Below are positions 1 through 9,052 of a DNA stretch of 64,000 bases, piece by piece. Source of the DNA: Paenibacillus tyrphae. GTDB taxonomy: Bacteria; Bacillota; Bacilli; Paenibacillales; NBRC-103111. Under the pieces are notes generated by a model that had not been told where the DNA came from, did not search any database, and saw nothing but the letters and a program-made list of their open reading frames with translations. The stretch is from assembly GCF_024158745.1 (NCBI RefSeq), contig NZ_JAMZAW010000006.1, positions 62,001 through 126,000 on the forward strand. Direction: 5' to 3'. The translations under genes and the position numbers were made by a program. The stretch's first letter is position 1; every line of letters starts with the position of its first letter.

Positions 1-201
1 CACGCCGGTAACGTCGTATACCCGCAGCACCTTCGGCAGTACACCCCAGTCGCACTCAAAATGCTGCGAGCACAGCCAGCGCTTGCGGTTGCCGACTTCC
101 CAATAAACGAACAGCGCATGGGCATCCCGGACCATCAGATGCAGCAGATCCTTCTCGTAGCGATCCGGCAGCTCGAAGCCGGACGTCGGAATAGACCGCA
201 C
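1..201 (-). CDS. DUF4912 domain protein, N-terminal part (cut by window edge)
   Basis: Reading the minus strand from a GTG at 201 gives 67 open codons to the window edge. An AAGGAGG box sits 9 bases before the GTG. The peptide contains LPDRYEKDLLHLMVRD followed by ALFVYWEV, the pattern that opens DUF4912 proteins (Leu-Pro-x-x-Tyr, Arg-Asp, Tyr-Trp-Glu). The function of the family is not established; in Bacillota it is often found near glycogen or glycosyltransferase genes, which cannot be tested here. A competing 64-codon ORF in another frame lacks a ribosome site and any family resemblance. Confident in family, not in function. Confidence 0.75.
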   Translation of the reverse strand, partial: MRSIPTSGFELPDRYEKDLLHLMVRDAHALFVYWEVGNRKRWLCSQHFECDWGVLPKVLRVYDVTGV

Positions 202-676
202 GGGCCAAGTCCTCCTTGGAAACGAACTTTATCTTTAACAGAATTTGCAAATCACAGCCAATTTATGCACGCAGGAAGCGAGGGGACAACCTGCCGTTTC
301 CATGAAGGAAACATTTAACTAAGCATCCGCGGGGCGAAAAAAGAGGATTTTTGGCGCTCTTGGTCGAATAGATTAGGGATAGCGGCATGGGTCTTTTTTT
401 GTTTGATAAGAATGGATAAGCTTTTTGCAGCCTACAGCTGCGCATGAACGATCGACAATTCGTTAACGTCAATATAAAGCAAGGAGACCATGCGGCTTGG
501 GACGCGCAAACATCGAGAAACCTTTTACAGGAAAATAACGTCAATATAGTTGGAATCATCCCGGGAGACCTCTGGAGCCGATTCGACGAACGGTTTTTCC
601 TGTGCGAAACGCTTTTCGATCTAGTTTGCAATCATAGCCGTCTTAGATTCATAGTGGAAACAGGGGGACGAGGACG

Positions 677-1105
677 ATGAGTTTTTGCTGCGGCGCCAGC
701 ATGTTGGGGACCAAAGGGACGCTAAGACATATCCGGACGCAGATTCATAACGTGCCGTTATTGTTCTGCCCGGTATGCCACCGTGTGGAAGTGCACCATC
801 TGGTGGAAAACGAGTACGAGATCCTTGCCGAGTATGCGCATGGAGACGGCGCGCCGGAAGTGGATTTCCAAGAGTACGTCGAGCATCGGGACGTTCAGGA
901 GATGTTCGAGAACTGCGTGAATCACGAGAACGAAGAACCGCTTGAGGTCGTTCGAAGCCAGATCGACATGGCGCTCGACCTGTTGATGGTGGCCAAAGAG
1001 ATCGGCGACGCCGAATGGGAGCAGCAGCTCAAAAAAAGGCTGAACGTCCTCAGCCAGCGCCGTCACAAGCTGAAGAATAAAAAGACCATGCGAGGCCTGT
1101 CTTAA
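677..1105 (+). CDS. Small zinc-ribbon protein (YgiT-like) with C-terminal UVR-like hairpin
   Basis: A 142-residue cytosolic protein with no signal peptide. The N-terminus has Cys-Cys-Gly at residues 4-6 and a Cys-Pro-x-Cys pair near residues 31-34, spaced like the two knuckles of YgiT/MqsA-type zinc ribbons. Residues about 90-130 (VRSQIDMALDLLMVAKEIGD and the basic helix after it) resemble the UvrB/UvrC-type helical hairpin seen in McsA-like proteins. A GAGG box stands just before the ATG. No neighbour gives a pathway. Probably a metal-binding adaptor or regulator; the role is unknown. Confidence 0.65.
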   Translation: MSFCCGASMLGTKGTLRHIRTQIHNVPLLFCPVCHRVEVHHLVENEYEILAEYAHGDGAPEVDFQEYVEHRDVQEMFENCVNHENEEPLEVVRSQIDMALDLLMVAKEIGDAEWEQQLKKRLNVLSQRRHKLKNKKTMRGLS

Positions 1106-1358
1106 CAGTACCAACCTTTTGCAAAAACGTCCCTTCTTCGCCAAGCTTCTTTGCAGGCAAAGGCAGCGCCGGCAGCGGCGCCGTATGCCCATGTGAGCGC
1201 GGCGCTGCGGCTGCATGACAATGCGGTCCGGCGCCTGGGCAAGCCTGTTGCGGCTGCGGCTTGGAAAGGGACGTTTTTTGTGGCTGGCCCGGTTGGAAAG
1301 CCTGCCCTGACCCACATAAAAATTCCTTAAGAAATATAGGCGTCCAGCCTTCGAAATG

Positions 1359-1387
1359 ACCCCCGTAATCGTATAAGCGACAACGAA
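1359..1387 (+). promoter_or_regulatory. SigI-type promoter of sigI-rsgI
   Basis: ACCCCC at 1359-1364 and CGAA at 1384-1387 are separated by 19 bases and lie directly upstream of sigI. These match the ACCCCC / CGAA elements described for SigI-dependent promoters in Bacillus and Clostridium, suggesting autoregulation. The stretch 1106-1358 before it shows no gene or other clear element. Confidence 0.65.
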
Positions 1388-1412
1388 ATTTTTAAGCAGA
1401 GAGGTGGAACGA

Positions 1413-2222
1413 TTGCTGCTGGTTTTATTTAAGAAATTTCTCGGAAAACGCCAGGCACACCACTCGGATTCCGCGGATGCGCAAACGCCGGAACAAATCG
1501 TTATTTTGATTCAAGAAGGTGATCTACGCCTCCGCAATCAATTCATCACCGATTATCAACCTTATGTTGCGAAGGTAACGAGCAGATTTTGCAAAAGATA
1601 TGTGGACCCGGCCCGGGACGATGAGTTCAGCATCGCACTCGGCGCCTTCAATGAAGCGATCAATCAGTTTTCGCCGCAGGCCGGAAGGTCGTTTCTCGGC
1701 TTCTCCGAGCAGGTCATCCGCCGGCGGCTCATCGATTATGTCCGCAAGGAACAGCGCTTCTCGCAGCAAATCCCGTACAGCACGTTCGAGGTGGAGGACG
1801 AGGAGGACAACATTGTCAATCCGGTCGAAATCCATCAGGCTGTCGAGCAGTACGAGAAGCAGAAGGGAATGGAGGAACGGCGCAGCGAGATTATCGATCT
1901 GAACCGCTGCCTGTCCGAATTCGGCATCCGCTTCGGAGATCTGGTCGATGCTTCCCCTAAGCACGACGACTCGCGTCAGGCACTCTTCGGTATTGCCAAG
2001 ACGCTCTCGAACGACGGCGAGCTGATGCGGCTCATGATATCCAAACGGATGCTTCCCATTAAGGAGCTACTGGCTCAAGTGAAGGTTTCGCGCAAGACGC
2101 TGGAACGAAACCGCAAATTTATTATTGCTGTTGCTCTGATATATCAAGGACCTTATCCGTATCTCAGAGATTACCTACATATCAGAGAGGATCATGAAAA
2201 AGGGGAAGATGTCCGTGAATAA
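1413..2222 (+). CDS. sigI: RNA polymerase sigma factor SigI
   Basis: About 269 residues, close to the family length of roughly 250. Sigma-70 region 2 is visible at residues about 25-115 (ITDYQPYVAKVTSRFCKR, then GFSEQVIRRRLIDYVRK). The C-terminal half carries the SigI-specific helix-turn-helix (KELLAQVKVSRKTLERNRKF) in place of ordinary region 4. SigI proteins answer heat and cell-envelope stress in Bacillus and polysaccharides in cellulolytic clostridia. The start is TTG 1413, because the GAGGTGG box at 1401-1407 overlaps the alternative GTG at 1404. The 3' end overlaps rsgI, so the pair is probably translationally coupled, with the anti-sigma factor holding SigI at the membrane. Confidence 0.93.
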   Translation: MLLVLFKKFLGKRQAHHSDSADAQTPEQIVILIQEGDLRLRNQFITDYQPYVAKVTSRFCKRYVDPARDDEFSIALGAFNEAINQFSPQAGRSFLGFSEQVIRRRLIDYVRKEQRFSQQIPYSTFEVEDEEDNIVNPVEIHQAVEQYEKQKGMEERRSEIIDLNRCLSEFGIRFGDLVDASPKHDDSRQALFGIAKTLSNDGELMRLMISKRMLPIKELLAQVKVSRKTLERNRKFIIAVALIYQGPYPYLRDYLHIREDHEKGEDVRE

Positions 2223-3762
2223 AGGGGTCGTGATGGAAATCACGGAAAAAAGCATCGTTGTGATGCGTCCGGACGGCAAGTTCGAGCGGGTGCCCCGCAA
2301 AAAGCGGACTTGCGAAATCGGCGAAGAGATCGTCTATGCGGATAGCGGTATCAATTGGAGAAGTCCTTCCGTCGCCGGCCGTTCGGCGATTGCGGCAGCC
2401 GTCGTCTTCGGTCTGGTCTTGTTTGCCAGCTTCAATGGGAAGCTGGGCAGTCCCGAGGTGGTAGCTTACATCTCGATGGACATTAACCCGAGTATCGAGA
2501 TGGGCATCGACGCCAAAGAGAACGTGCTCGAGCTGCGGGGACTTAACGACGATGGAGCGGTGCTGGCGCAGGCGGTCGACTACAAGGGGAAAACGCTGGA
2601 GGCCGTCACCTCGAAGCTGTTGGACAAGGCCGAGCAGGGCCCGCTTGCCAAGCAAGAAGCGGAGATCGTCATTGCCAGCACCGTCGTCGAGCCTAAGAGC
2701 CAGGTGAGCGATGCGGGTATTGCCGAGAAGCTGCGCAAGCAGGTGACCAAGCACATCCAAGAGGCGCACCCGACCAAAGTGGAAGCTTATCAGGTCGCCG
2801 CGTTCGCCGCGCCGCAGGAGGTGCGGGAGGCCGCCTCCCAGAACGGTGTATCCATGGGCAAGTACACCGTGTATTTGAATGCCAAAAGCAACGGAGAGAG
2901 CGTAACGCTCGACGAATTGAAGAGAGAGTCGGTCCTGCAGATCTCCAAGCAGAAGCCGGAAGTGGCCAAGCTCATTCAACCGGATAAACTTCCGACGAAA
3001 GCGGACATCAAGAAGATGGTGGAGGAAGAGAAAAACGGGGAGCTGGACAAGAAGCTGGAGGAGCAGCAGAAAGACCGCAAGCAAGACAACGGCAAGAACG
3101 GGAAAAATGGAAAAAACGATTCGAAAAACGACTCGAAAAACGACCCCAAGAATAACAACCCCAAGAACGACTCGAGAAACGATTCGAAGATCGATCCGAA
3201 AAAGCCCGGAAGCACGACCGGGAACGGCGGAAAAGACAAAACCAAGGACGACGATAAAAACGACGACAAGAACGGCAATAAGCGGGGCAGCGATAGAGAC
3301 GATAAATCCGCAGACCAAGGAAAGACGACGCCGGCCAATACAAGGCCGGGCAGTACGCCTCCTGCGGGCACGAAGCCGGGAACGACAACTCCCGGCACGT
3401 CGCGTCCCGGCGACAAGAACGACGACAAGAAGGAAGACGACCGGAAAAAAGAGGACGATCGCCAAAAGAACGACCGTTCCGGTTCGAATTCGAAAGACCG
3501 GGAGGACGACCGAAAGAAGGAAGAGTCCACCAAATCGAACGATGAGCGCCGGCGCGATGATGCAGACCGGCGCGTTGACGAATCTAAAAAGAAAGAGCAA
3601 GACCAACAGAAGGAACAGGATAAAAAGAAGGAATCCGACAGCAAGAAATCGGACGATAACAATAAAAAGCCGACCGGAGATTCGAAGAAGAAAGACGATA
3701 ACAAGCCGGACGATTCCCGAAAGAAAGAGGATCATCCGGGGGATGACCGGAAGAAGGATTAA
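2215..3762 (+). CDS. rsgI: Anti-sigma-I factor RsgI with long disordered tail
   Basis: Membrane anti-sigma factor partner of SigI. A cytosolic RsgI-N domain (KGVVMEITEKSIVVMRPDG, GEEIVY) is followed by one transmembrane segment (about residues 57-75) and an extracytoplasmic domain with YISMDINPSIEMGID; the Asn-Pro in this motif is the autocleavage site known in RsgI proteins. From about residue 280 to the end the protein is Lys/Asp/Asn/Ser-rich low-complexity sequence, including near-repeats of NDSKND around 3113-3200. Disordered RsgI tails are implicated in cell-wall sensing in B. subtilis; here the tail is nearly half the protein. GTG 2215 fits both the family N-terminus and the AAGGGG box; ATG 2209 and ATG 2194 are alternatives. 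The coding region overlaps the end of sigI by 8 bases. Confidence 0.9.
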   Translation: MNKGVVMEITEKSIVVMRPDGKFERVPRKKRTCEIGEEIVYADSGINWRSPSVAGRSAIAAAVVFGLVLFASFNGKLGSPEVVAYISMDINPSIEMGIDAKENVLELRGLNDDGAVLAQAVDYKGKTLEAVTSKLLDKAEQGPLAKQEAEIVIASTVVEPKSQVSDAGIAEKLRKQVTKHIQEAHPTKVEAYQVAAFAAPQEVREAASQNGVSMGKYTVYLNAKSNGESVTLDELKRESVLQISKQKPEVAKLIQPDKLPTKADIKKMVEEEKNGELDKKLEEQQKDRKQDNGKNGKNGKNDSKNDSKNDPKNNNPKNDSRNDSKIDPKKPGSTTGNGGKDKTKDDDKNDDKNGNKRGSDRDDKSADQGKTTPANTRPGSTPPAGTKPGTTTPGTSRPGDKNDDKKEDDRKKEDDRQKNDRSGSNSKDREDDRKKEESTKSNDERRRDDADRRVDESKKKEQDQQKEQDKKKESDSKKSDDNNKKPTGDSKKKDDNKPDDSRKKEDHPGDDRKKD

Positions 3763-3791
3763 TATTTAGATGCCAGTATATCGCTCTCTAT

Positions 3792-3842
3792 CCAAAAAAC
3801 CGTTACCGAAGCGGACTTGCCGCCCGGGAAACGGTTTTTTGG
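3792..3842 (+). terminator. Terminator after rsgI
   Basis: CCAAAAAACCGTT at 3792-3804 pairs with AACGGTTTTTTGG at 3830-3842, giving a strong stem with a T-rich 3' arm that ends the sigI-rsgI operon. Confidence 0.8.
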
Positions 3843-3959
3843 GGTTTATTTCACATAAAAAAAACCAAATGGCCCACCGATAAAATTTAAGAGTGGCGCT
3901 TGGCAGCAAGGGGGGGCGCACACAAGAGTTTAATCACAGTAGCCAAGGAAGGTGTACAG

Positions 3960-6131
3960 ATGCTAAGGAAAGCCATCACAGCAGTATCCATCGCAAGTCT
4001 CATGTTCGGTTCTTCTCTTTCCGGTATCGCGGCGGCGGACAATCAAGTTCCTGCTTTTGACGATTTGAAAGATCACTGGTCAAAGAGCGAAGTGGAGTAT
4101 CTCGTACAGAAAGGGATCGTCGACGGGGTCATACAAAACGGACAGCCTGTAATCCTGCCGGACCAAAGCATTACAAGAGCGGAGTACATCAAGCTGCTCG
4201 TCTCCGCCCGTCAGGTGAAGCTGGCCGAACCGGCCCAGAGCTCGTTTAAGGACGTAGCTTCCTCCCATTGGGCGCTGAAGTATATCGAAGCGGCCAAAGC
4301 GAACGGATGGTCTGACGGGTATGAGGACGGGACGTTTAAACCCGATAATAAAGTAAGCCGAGCGGAAATCGCAGCCTTGATGGTCCGCAGCTACAATCTA
4401 AGGATGCAGGAAGGCAATACGGTCGCATTCGAAGATACGGCAGACCATTGGGCGAACAATTACGTGAACATCGCCGCTTCGAATAAAATCGTCGAAGGCG
4501 ATACGGTGGGCGGCAAGCATTATTTTTATCCGGGAAAAGCGGCAACCCGCGCCGAAGGGATGGCGATGCTGACCCGGTACTTGAAAACAACGGATACCGG
4601 TACCAAAGATCCGAAGAAAGAAACGCCGGCTCCTGCGCCGTCAATGACCCCGGCCTCGGGTACATCCGGCACGAACAGTGGAGGAAGCTCGAGCTCCGGC
4701 TCCGATTCGAGCTCGGATTCCGGTACGCAGAGGGTCACGCTGGATAAAGAGGCGATCCAAAATACGCTTGGCGGCGGCAATCCTGTGGAAGGGACCGACG
4801 ACTTGAACAACAAGATCGCTTTGGTCGGTCTGGATCTGAGCTCTTTTGGCGGAAGCCTTAGCGACATTTCGGTCAAATTGGAGAAGCCGAATACGGTATT
4901 CAGTCAGCTGTCCGTTCCCGGCTTGACGGGGCCCGTGGTCGAGTTTTCGACCAATGGCAGGTCGTTTGCTTCTGGCACGCTGACGTTCGACGTGGCCGCG
5001 CTGTCCAATAAACAGAATTTGGCGGCGGCGTATTATAACGAAACGACGAAGCGTTTCGAATTTTTGCCTACCGCGTACAATGCGGATCAAGGGACGCTGA
5101 GCTTTACGACGACGCACAACAGCAAATACGTGTTGATCGATAAAACGTCCTGGGAGCAAACGTTCCGGGCGCATCTCTCGACCGTAGTCGACGGTACCTA
5201 CAAGCCGTATATCGATTTTGCCTTCATCATCGACAGCTCCGGCAGCATGAATAGCACGGACCCTAAAAATTTGCGCAAAACGGCGGTTACGAGCTTGGTT
5301 TACGGCTTGAAGCACGATCCGGAGAGTCCGCTGAAGACGGAAACGGTGACGGTGGCCAAGTCGGTATACGAGGAAGGCAAAGGGTATCATTTCGAATATC
5401 CGACCGTAACGAATCAGGTTTATTCCTTGAGCGACCGAGCGGCTATTATCGATTTTGACTCCGGAGTGCGGACGTACGCGACATTCTCGGCCCACGGCTC
5501 GACCGTAGCCGATGCGGTATACCACATCGACAGCAACGGCGGAACGAATATTTTCGCAGGGGTTCGCGAAGCGGTGAAGCTGTTCGATACGTATGGAGAC
5601 AACGGACAGCGGAAAATCGCCCTGCTGCTGACCGACGGACAAAACAACTTTGCGACGACCCAAGACGATCTGAACATGCTGAAAGAGGCGTTCGAGAAAG
5701 GCATCACGATCGTCACGATGGGACTGAGCAGAGATGCCGACCTCAGCCTGCTGAAGCAAATTGCCGAATATACCGGCGGGGTGTACTTCCAAGTGCAGAC
5801 TGCCGAGGATCTTGAGGCGTACTTCAAGTCGGCGCTGGAGAACAGCTATCACGAAGATAAAGATCAAGACGGCTTGGACGACTTCTACGAGAAGACGGCC
5901 GGGATGATGCTGGAGAACGGCATGATCATCCGGACGAGCACCGACCCGCTCACCGGCAAGGATACGGACGGGGACGGATTCACGGATCTGGAAGAAATGG
6001 GCCAGCCGGTGGATATGGTCATTACGGCGGATATGGTGCCGGAAGGCAGCGCTCTGGTAGGCAAAACAGTGAAGGTGTTCAAAAACTTCAAAAGCTTGCC
6101 GACCGACAAAAACGACGTGCCGAAACCATAA
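3960..6131 (+). CDS. Secreted SLH-anchored von Willebrand A protein with Ca-binding repeats
   Basis: A 723-residue exported surface protein. It has a signal peptide (MLRKAITAVSIASLMFGSS...AAA), three SLH domains at about residues 30-210 (typical ITRAEYIKLL and VSRAEIAALMVRS motifs) that bind cell-wall polymers, and a Ser/Gly/Pro linker. A beta-rich spacer follows, then a von Willebrand A domain at about 415-630 with the metal-site motif DSSGSMNS and LLLTDGQNN. Near 640-690 are two calcium-type motifs (DKDQDGLDD, DTDGDGFTD) like thrombospondin-3 repeats. ATG 3960 follows AAGGAAGGTG; the longer TTG-initiated reading from 3900 has no ribosome site. Likely a cell-surface adhesion or structural protein; ligand unknown. 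Confidence 0.9.
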   Translation: MLRKAITAVSIASLMFGSSLSGIAAADNQVPAFDDLKDHWSKSEVEYLVQKGIVDGVIQNGQPVILPDQSITRAEYIKLLVSARQVKLAEPAQSSFKDVASSHWALKYIEAAKANGWSDGYEDGTFKPDNKVSRAEIAALMVRSYNLRMQEGNTVAFEDTADHWANNYVNIAASNKIVEGDTVGGKHYFYPGKAATRAEGMAMLTRYLKTTDTGTKDPKKETPAPAPSMTPASGTSGTNSGGSSSSGSDSSSDSGTQRVTLDKEAIQNTLGGGNPVEGTDDLNNKIALVGLDLSSFGGSLSDISVKLEKPNTVFSQLSVPGLTGPVVEFSTNGRSFASGTLTFDVAALSNKQNLAAAYYNETTKRFEFLPTAYNADQGTLSFTTTHNSKYVLIDKTSWEQTFRAHLSTVVDGTYKPYIDFAFIIDSSGSMNSTDPKNLRKTAVTSLVYGLKHDPESPLKTETVTVAKSVYEEGKGYHFEYPTVTNQVYSLSDRAAIIDFDSGVRTYATFSAHGSTVADAVYHIDSNGGTNIFAGVREAVKLFDTYGDNGQRKIALLLTDGQNNFATTQDDLNMLKEAFEKGITIVTMGLSRDADLSLLKQIAEYTGGVYFQVQTAEDLEAYFKSALENSYHEDKDQDGLDDFYEKTAGMMLENGMIIRTSTDPLTGKDTDGDGFTDLEEMGQPVDMVITADMVPEGSALVGKTVKVFKNFKSLPTDKNDVPKP

Positions 6132-6162
6132 GTGCGCATTGCGAGGTTTTTGATACAAAAAG

Positions 6163-6194
6163 CGGGTCTTGCCTTTCGGGGCGGCCCGTTTTTT
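6163..6194 (+). terminator. Terminator after the SLH-vWA gene
   Basis: CGGGTC (6163-6168) pairs with GGCCCG (6183-6188) with one G-T pair, followed by TTTTTT. Confidence 0.65.
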
Positions 6195-6339
6195 GCCGTT
6201 TCAGGACAGAGAAGAGAGTCCGTCAAGCACGGGAGTCGCGAGGCGAGGCGTGGTCCGCAGACTGTTATTTTGGTGCCGGTTGCTCTATAATTGATCCAGG
6301 GGAGAACATGTAAATTTTCCATGAGGGAGAGACTTGGAC

Positions 6340-7356
6340 ATGCGTTACACGACGTTCGGAAGCACGGGATACCGCGTGTCTTCGCTCGGCTTCGGGGCGA
6401 TGAACCTGCCCGGCGTACCGCTCGAACAGGCCCGGGCGGCGCTGAATTACGCGCTTGACGAAGGGATCAACTACATCGATACGGCCGCAGCCTACCGCAA
6501 CAGCGAAGAAATTATCGGCGAATGCATTTCACACCGCCGTTCAGAATATTTTTTGGCGACGAAGACGGGGAAACGGGATTACAAGTCGGCCATGGAAGAA
6601 ATGGAGCGCAGCCTGGACCGGATGAAAACGGACGTCATCGATCTGCTGCAGATTCATTATGTCAACACAGTTCAAGAGTTTAAAGCGGCAATGGAAGAGA
6701 ACGGCGCGTACCAGGCAGCGCTTGAGATGAAGCGCAAGGGGCATGTCCGGTTTATCGGCCTTACCGGGCACCGGCCGGAGCTGCTTGCCAAATGGATCAG
6801 CAAGGGGCAGTTCGATCAGGTGCTGTTTCACTTGAACTTGGCGCAGCCGTTCGCTTTGGACGAGCTGATTCCGGAGGCAAATCGGCAGCAGATGGGAAAG
6901 ACGGCGATGAAACCGCTCTCGGGCGGATTTATCCAGCCGGTGTCCAAGGCGATTCGCTATCCCTACAGCCAGGATGTGCATGTGACGATCTCGGGCATGA
7001 TCAGCGTGGACGAGGTGAAGGAAAATATCGCCGCGATGCGGGAAGAAGTCGGAGACGACGAACGGCGTGAGCTGGAGGTGCTGGCGGTGGAGCTCGGAGC
7101 GCATAACTGCCGCCGGTGCAATTACTGCTCCTGTCCGATCGGCGTGACGATTCCCGACATCATGATTTCAAGCCAGGTGCGCCGGACGTTCGGCTTGCTG
7201 CCGAAGGGCGACGGGTTTTACCAGAAGCAAAAGGACAAAATATTGTCCTGTGCCGACTACGAGCCCTGTAAGGAGAAGCCGCTCTGCCAGCAGCAGTGTC
7301 CGTACCACCTGCCGATGCGGCAGGTGGTGATGGAGGCTGCCGGGTATTTCGGCTGA
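6340..7356 (+). CDS. Aldo/keto reductase with C-terminal cysteine-rich Fe-S module
   Basis: A 338-residue NAD(P)H-type oxidoreductase with a TIM barrel: MRYTTFGSTGYRVSSLGFG, catalytic-type YIDTAAAY with Asp and Tyr, Lys in FLATKTGK and His in LLQIHYVN. After about residue 255 a ferredoxin-like tail carries Cys-x2-Cys-x2-Cys-x-Cys-Pro (CRRCNYCSCPIGV) and a second group CADYEPCKEKPLCQQQCP. Eight cysteines suggest one or two Fe-S clusters, as in other Fe-S aldo/keto reductases; the first group is one residue tighter than the usual form. ATG 6340 has GAGGGAGAG 8 bases upstream; TTG 6334 is too close to it. A TATAAT at 6286-6291 may be its -10. Monocistronic; substrate unknown. Confidence 0.85.
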   Translation: MRYTTFGSTGYRVSSLGFGAMNLPGVPLEQARAALNYALDEGINYIDTAAAYRNSEEIIGECISHRRSEYFLATKTGKRDYKSAMEEMERSLDRMKTDVIDLLQIHYVNTVQEFKAAMEENGAYQAALEMKRKGHVRFIGLTGHRPELLAKWISKGQFDQVLFHLNLAQPFALDELIPEANRQQMGKTAMKPLSGGFIQPVSKAIRYPYSQDVHVTISGMISVDEVKENIAAMREEVGDDERRELEVLAVELGAHNCRRCNYCSCPIGVTIPDIMISSQVRRTFGLLPKGDGFYQKQKDKILSCADYEPCKEKPLCQQQCPYHLPMRQVVMEAAGYFG

Positions 7357-7415
7357 GGTTAAAGTGGAATTTTGCGGGGATCAGCGCCCGCTCAAACCGA
7401 TAAGGAGTGACGAGA

Positions 7416-9038
7416 GTGGATACGTTGGATCGTTATATTACGCAGGAGCTGAAGCTGCGCATCGTATTGGTGAATGAGGAGCGCGTTGGCGGGGCTGGTG
7501 CCGGCGAAGCGCCGGCCGGAGCGCAGGGAGACGCGGCGGAGGCCGTCGCGCTCGCGGTGTTCGTCACGCCGGAGGCGCTGGCGGCGGACGCGTGGACGGA
7601 AGCGGTCGGCACGGGGGTGCCGGAGCCGCTCGTCCAGGCGGTCCGCTCGCTCGCCGCGCGCGGGCGGTTCAAGGGCGGCCTCGGGGACACCGAGGCGCTG
7701 CCCACGCTCGGCCTGATGCCGGGCTATCAGGCCCTGCTGTTCTGCGGCCTGGGCGACGCCGCCCGCGCCGAAGACACCGACGCCTGGCGCAGCGCAGGCG
7801 TCTACGCGGCCCGCGCCGCGCACGAGCACGGGCTCGCGCGCCTCGCGGCGCCGCTGCCGCGCGCCGGGCGCGCGGCTTCCCGCGAGCTGGCGCAGGCGCT
7901 CGCGGAAGGGCTCTGGCTCGGCGCGTACCGCATGCCGAGCTATGCCGCCGCCGGCGGGGCGCAGCCGCCCGCGCTGCAGGAAGTCGCCCTGCTGCACGGC
8001 AGGGCGGAGGCCATGGACACGCTCGCGGGACTCGAGCGTGCGATCCTCGCCGCGGAAGCGCTGGCGCTGGCGACGAATTACGCCCGCGACCTTACGAACT
8101 TGCCCGGCAACTATTTGGTGCCGGAGACGCTCGCGCGGGAAGCGCAGACCTTGGCCGCCCGGTACGGACTGGAATGCACGGTGCTCGACGAGCACGGCAT
8201 TCGCGAGCAGGGCATGGGCGGCCTGGAGGCTGTCGGCAAGGGCAGCGTGAACCCGCCGCGCATGATTGCCGTCCGCTACCGGGGAACGGCGGAGGAGAAC
8301 GCCGACGTGATCGGCCTTGTCGGCAAAGGCATCACCTTCGATACCGGCGGCATCTCGCTCAAGAAGCCGGAAGGGATGGAAGAGATGATCAGCGACATGG
8401 GCGGAGCCGCCGTGCTGCTCGGTCTGATCCATGCGCTCGGCCGGCTCAAGCCGCCGGTCAATGCGGTGATCGTCATTCCGGCTGCCGAGAATATGCCTTC
8501 CGGCTCGGCTTTCAAGCCTGGCGACGTCATTAGGGCAATGAACGGCCAGACGATCGAAGTGCTCAACACGGACGCCGAAGGGCGGATCGTGCTGGCGGAC
8601 GGTGTGCTGTATGCGAAATCGCTCGGGGCGACGCGCCTGATCGATGTCGCGACGCTGACCGGCGCGGTGCTGGTCTGCTTCGGCGACGTGGCGACCGGGG
8701 CCGTGGCGAACGACGAGCCGATGCTGCAGGAGCTGCTTTCGGCCGCCAAGCGGGCGGGGGAAAAGGTATGGCCTTTGCCGAACTATCCGGAATATCACGA
8801 CATGCTGAAGAGCCAAGTGGCCGATATCCGGAATTCCACCTCGCGTGACCGCTGGGCCGGCAGCATTACGGGCGGGCTGTTCATCGGCTTTTTCGCCGGG
8901 GAGACGCCGTGGGTGCATTTGGATACGGGCGGCACGGCATGGCTGTGGAGCGAACGGGGGACGGAGCCGCTGGGCGGCACGGGGGCCATGGTGCGCACGT
9001 TAAGCTGCTATCTGTGCCATTCCGTATTGAACGGGTAG
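7416..9038 (+). CDS. pepA: Leucyl aminopeptidase (M17 family)
   Basis: A 540-residue cytosolic dimetal aminopeptidase that removes N-terminal residues from peptides. The M17 signature NTDAEGRIVLAD is present, as are the metal and catalytic residues in GLVGKGITFDTGGISLK and SDMGGAAVLLG. The first 200 residues form the variable N-terminal domain and are markedly Ala/Arg/Gly-rich at very high GC (about 7480-8060), unlike the rest of the gene. GTG 7416 is preferred because AAGGAGTGA at 7402-7410 overlaps the alternative GTG 7407. It is followed by a symmetric terminator, so it is probably transcribed alone. Confidence 0.92.
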   Translation: MDTLDRYITQELKLRIVLVNEERVGGAGAGEAPAGAQGDAAEAVALAVFVTPEALAADAWTEAVGTGVPEPLVQAVRSLAARGRFKGGLGDTEALPTLGLMPGYQALLFCGLGDAARAEDTDAWRSAGVYAARAAHEHGLARLAAPLPRAGRAASRELAQALAEGLWLGAYRMPSYAAAGGAQPPALQEVALLHGRAEAMDTLAGLERAILAAEALALATNYARDLTNLPGNYLVPETLAREAQTLAARYGLECTVLDEHGIREQGMGGLEAVGKGSVNPPRMIAVRYRGTAEENADVIGLVGKGITFDTGGISLKKPEGMEEMISDMGGAAVLLGLIHALGRLKPPVNAVIVIPAAENMPSGSAFKPGDVIRAMNGQTIEVLNTDAEGRIVLADGVLYAKSLGATRLIDVATLTGAVLVCFGDVATGAVANDEPMLQELLSAAKRAGEKVWPLPNYPEYHDMLKSQVADIRNSTSRDRWAGSITGGLFIGFFAGETPWVHLDTGGTAWLWSERGTEPLGGTGAMVRTLSCYLCHSVLNG

Positions 9039-9052
9039 AGTCTGGCGAGACG

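Noticed and set aside
202..443. Possible small features between the DUF4912 gene and 444 (GTTTCC/GGAAAC mini-hairpin at about 297-313, T-run at about 395)
   Set aside because: Stems are short and not placed like terminators for a known gene; nothing can be supported.
444..680. A 78-codon ORF whose stop overlaps the zinc-ribbon start (ATGA)
   Set aside because: No ribosome site before ATG 444, no recognisable sequence pattern, and the region looks like non-coding leader; overlap alone is weak evidence.
3113..3200. Short tandem-like repeats that could suggest a CRISPR or satellite
   Set aside because: They are in-frame codon repeats (Asn-Asp-Ser-Lys) within the low-complexity tail of rsgI.
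2182..3735. Long minus-strand ORF opposite rsgI
   Set aside because: Leu/Val/Phe/Arg-rich complement of the Lys/Asp-rich rsgI tail, with no ribosome site or domain.
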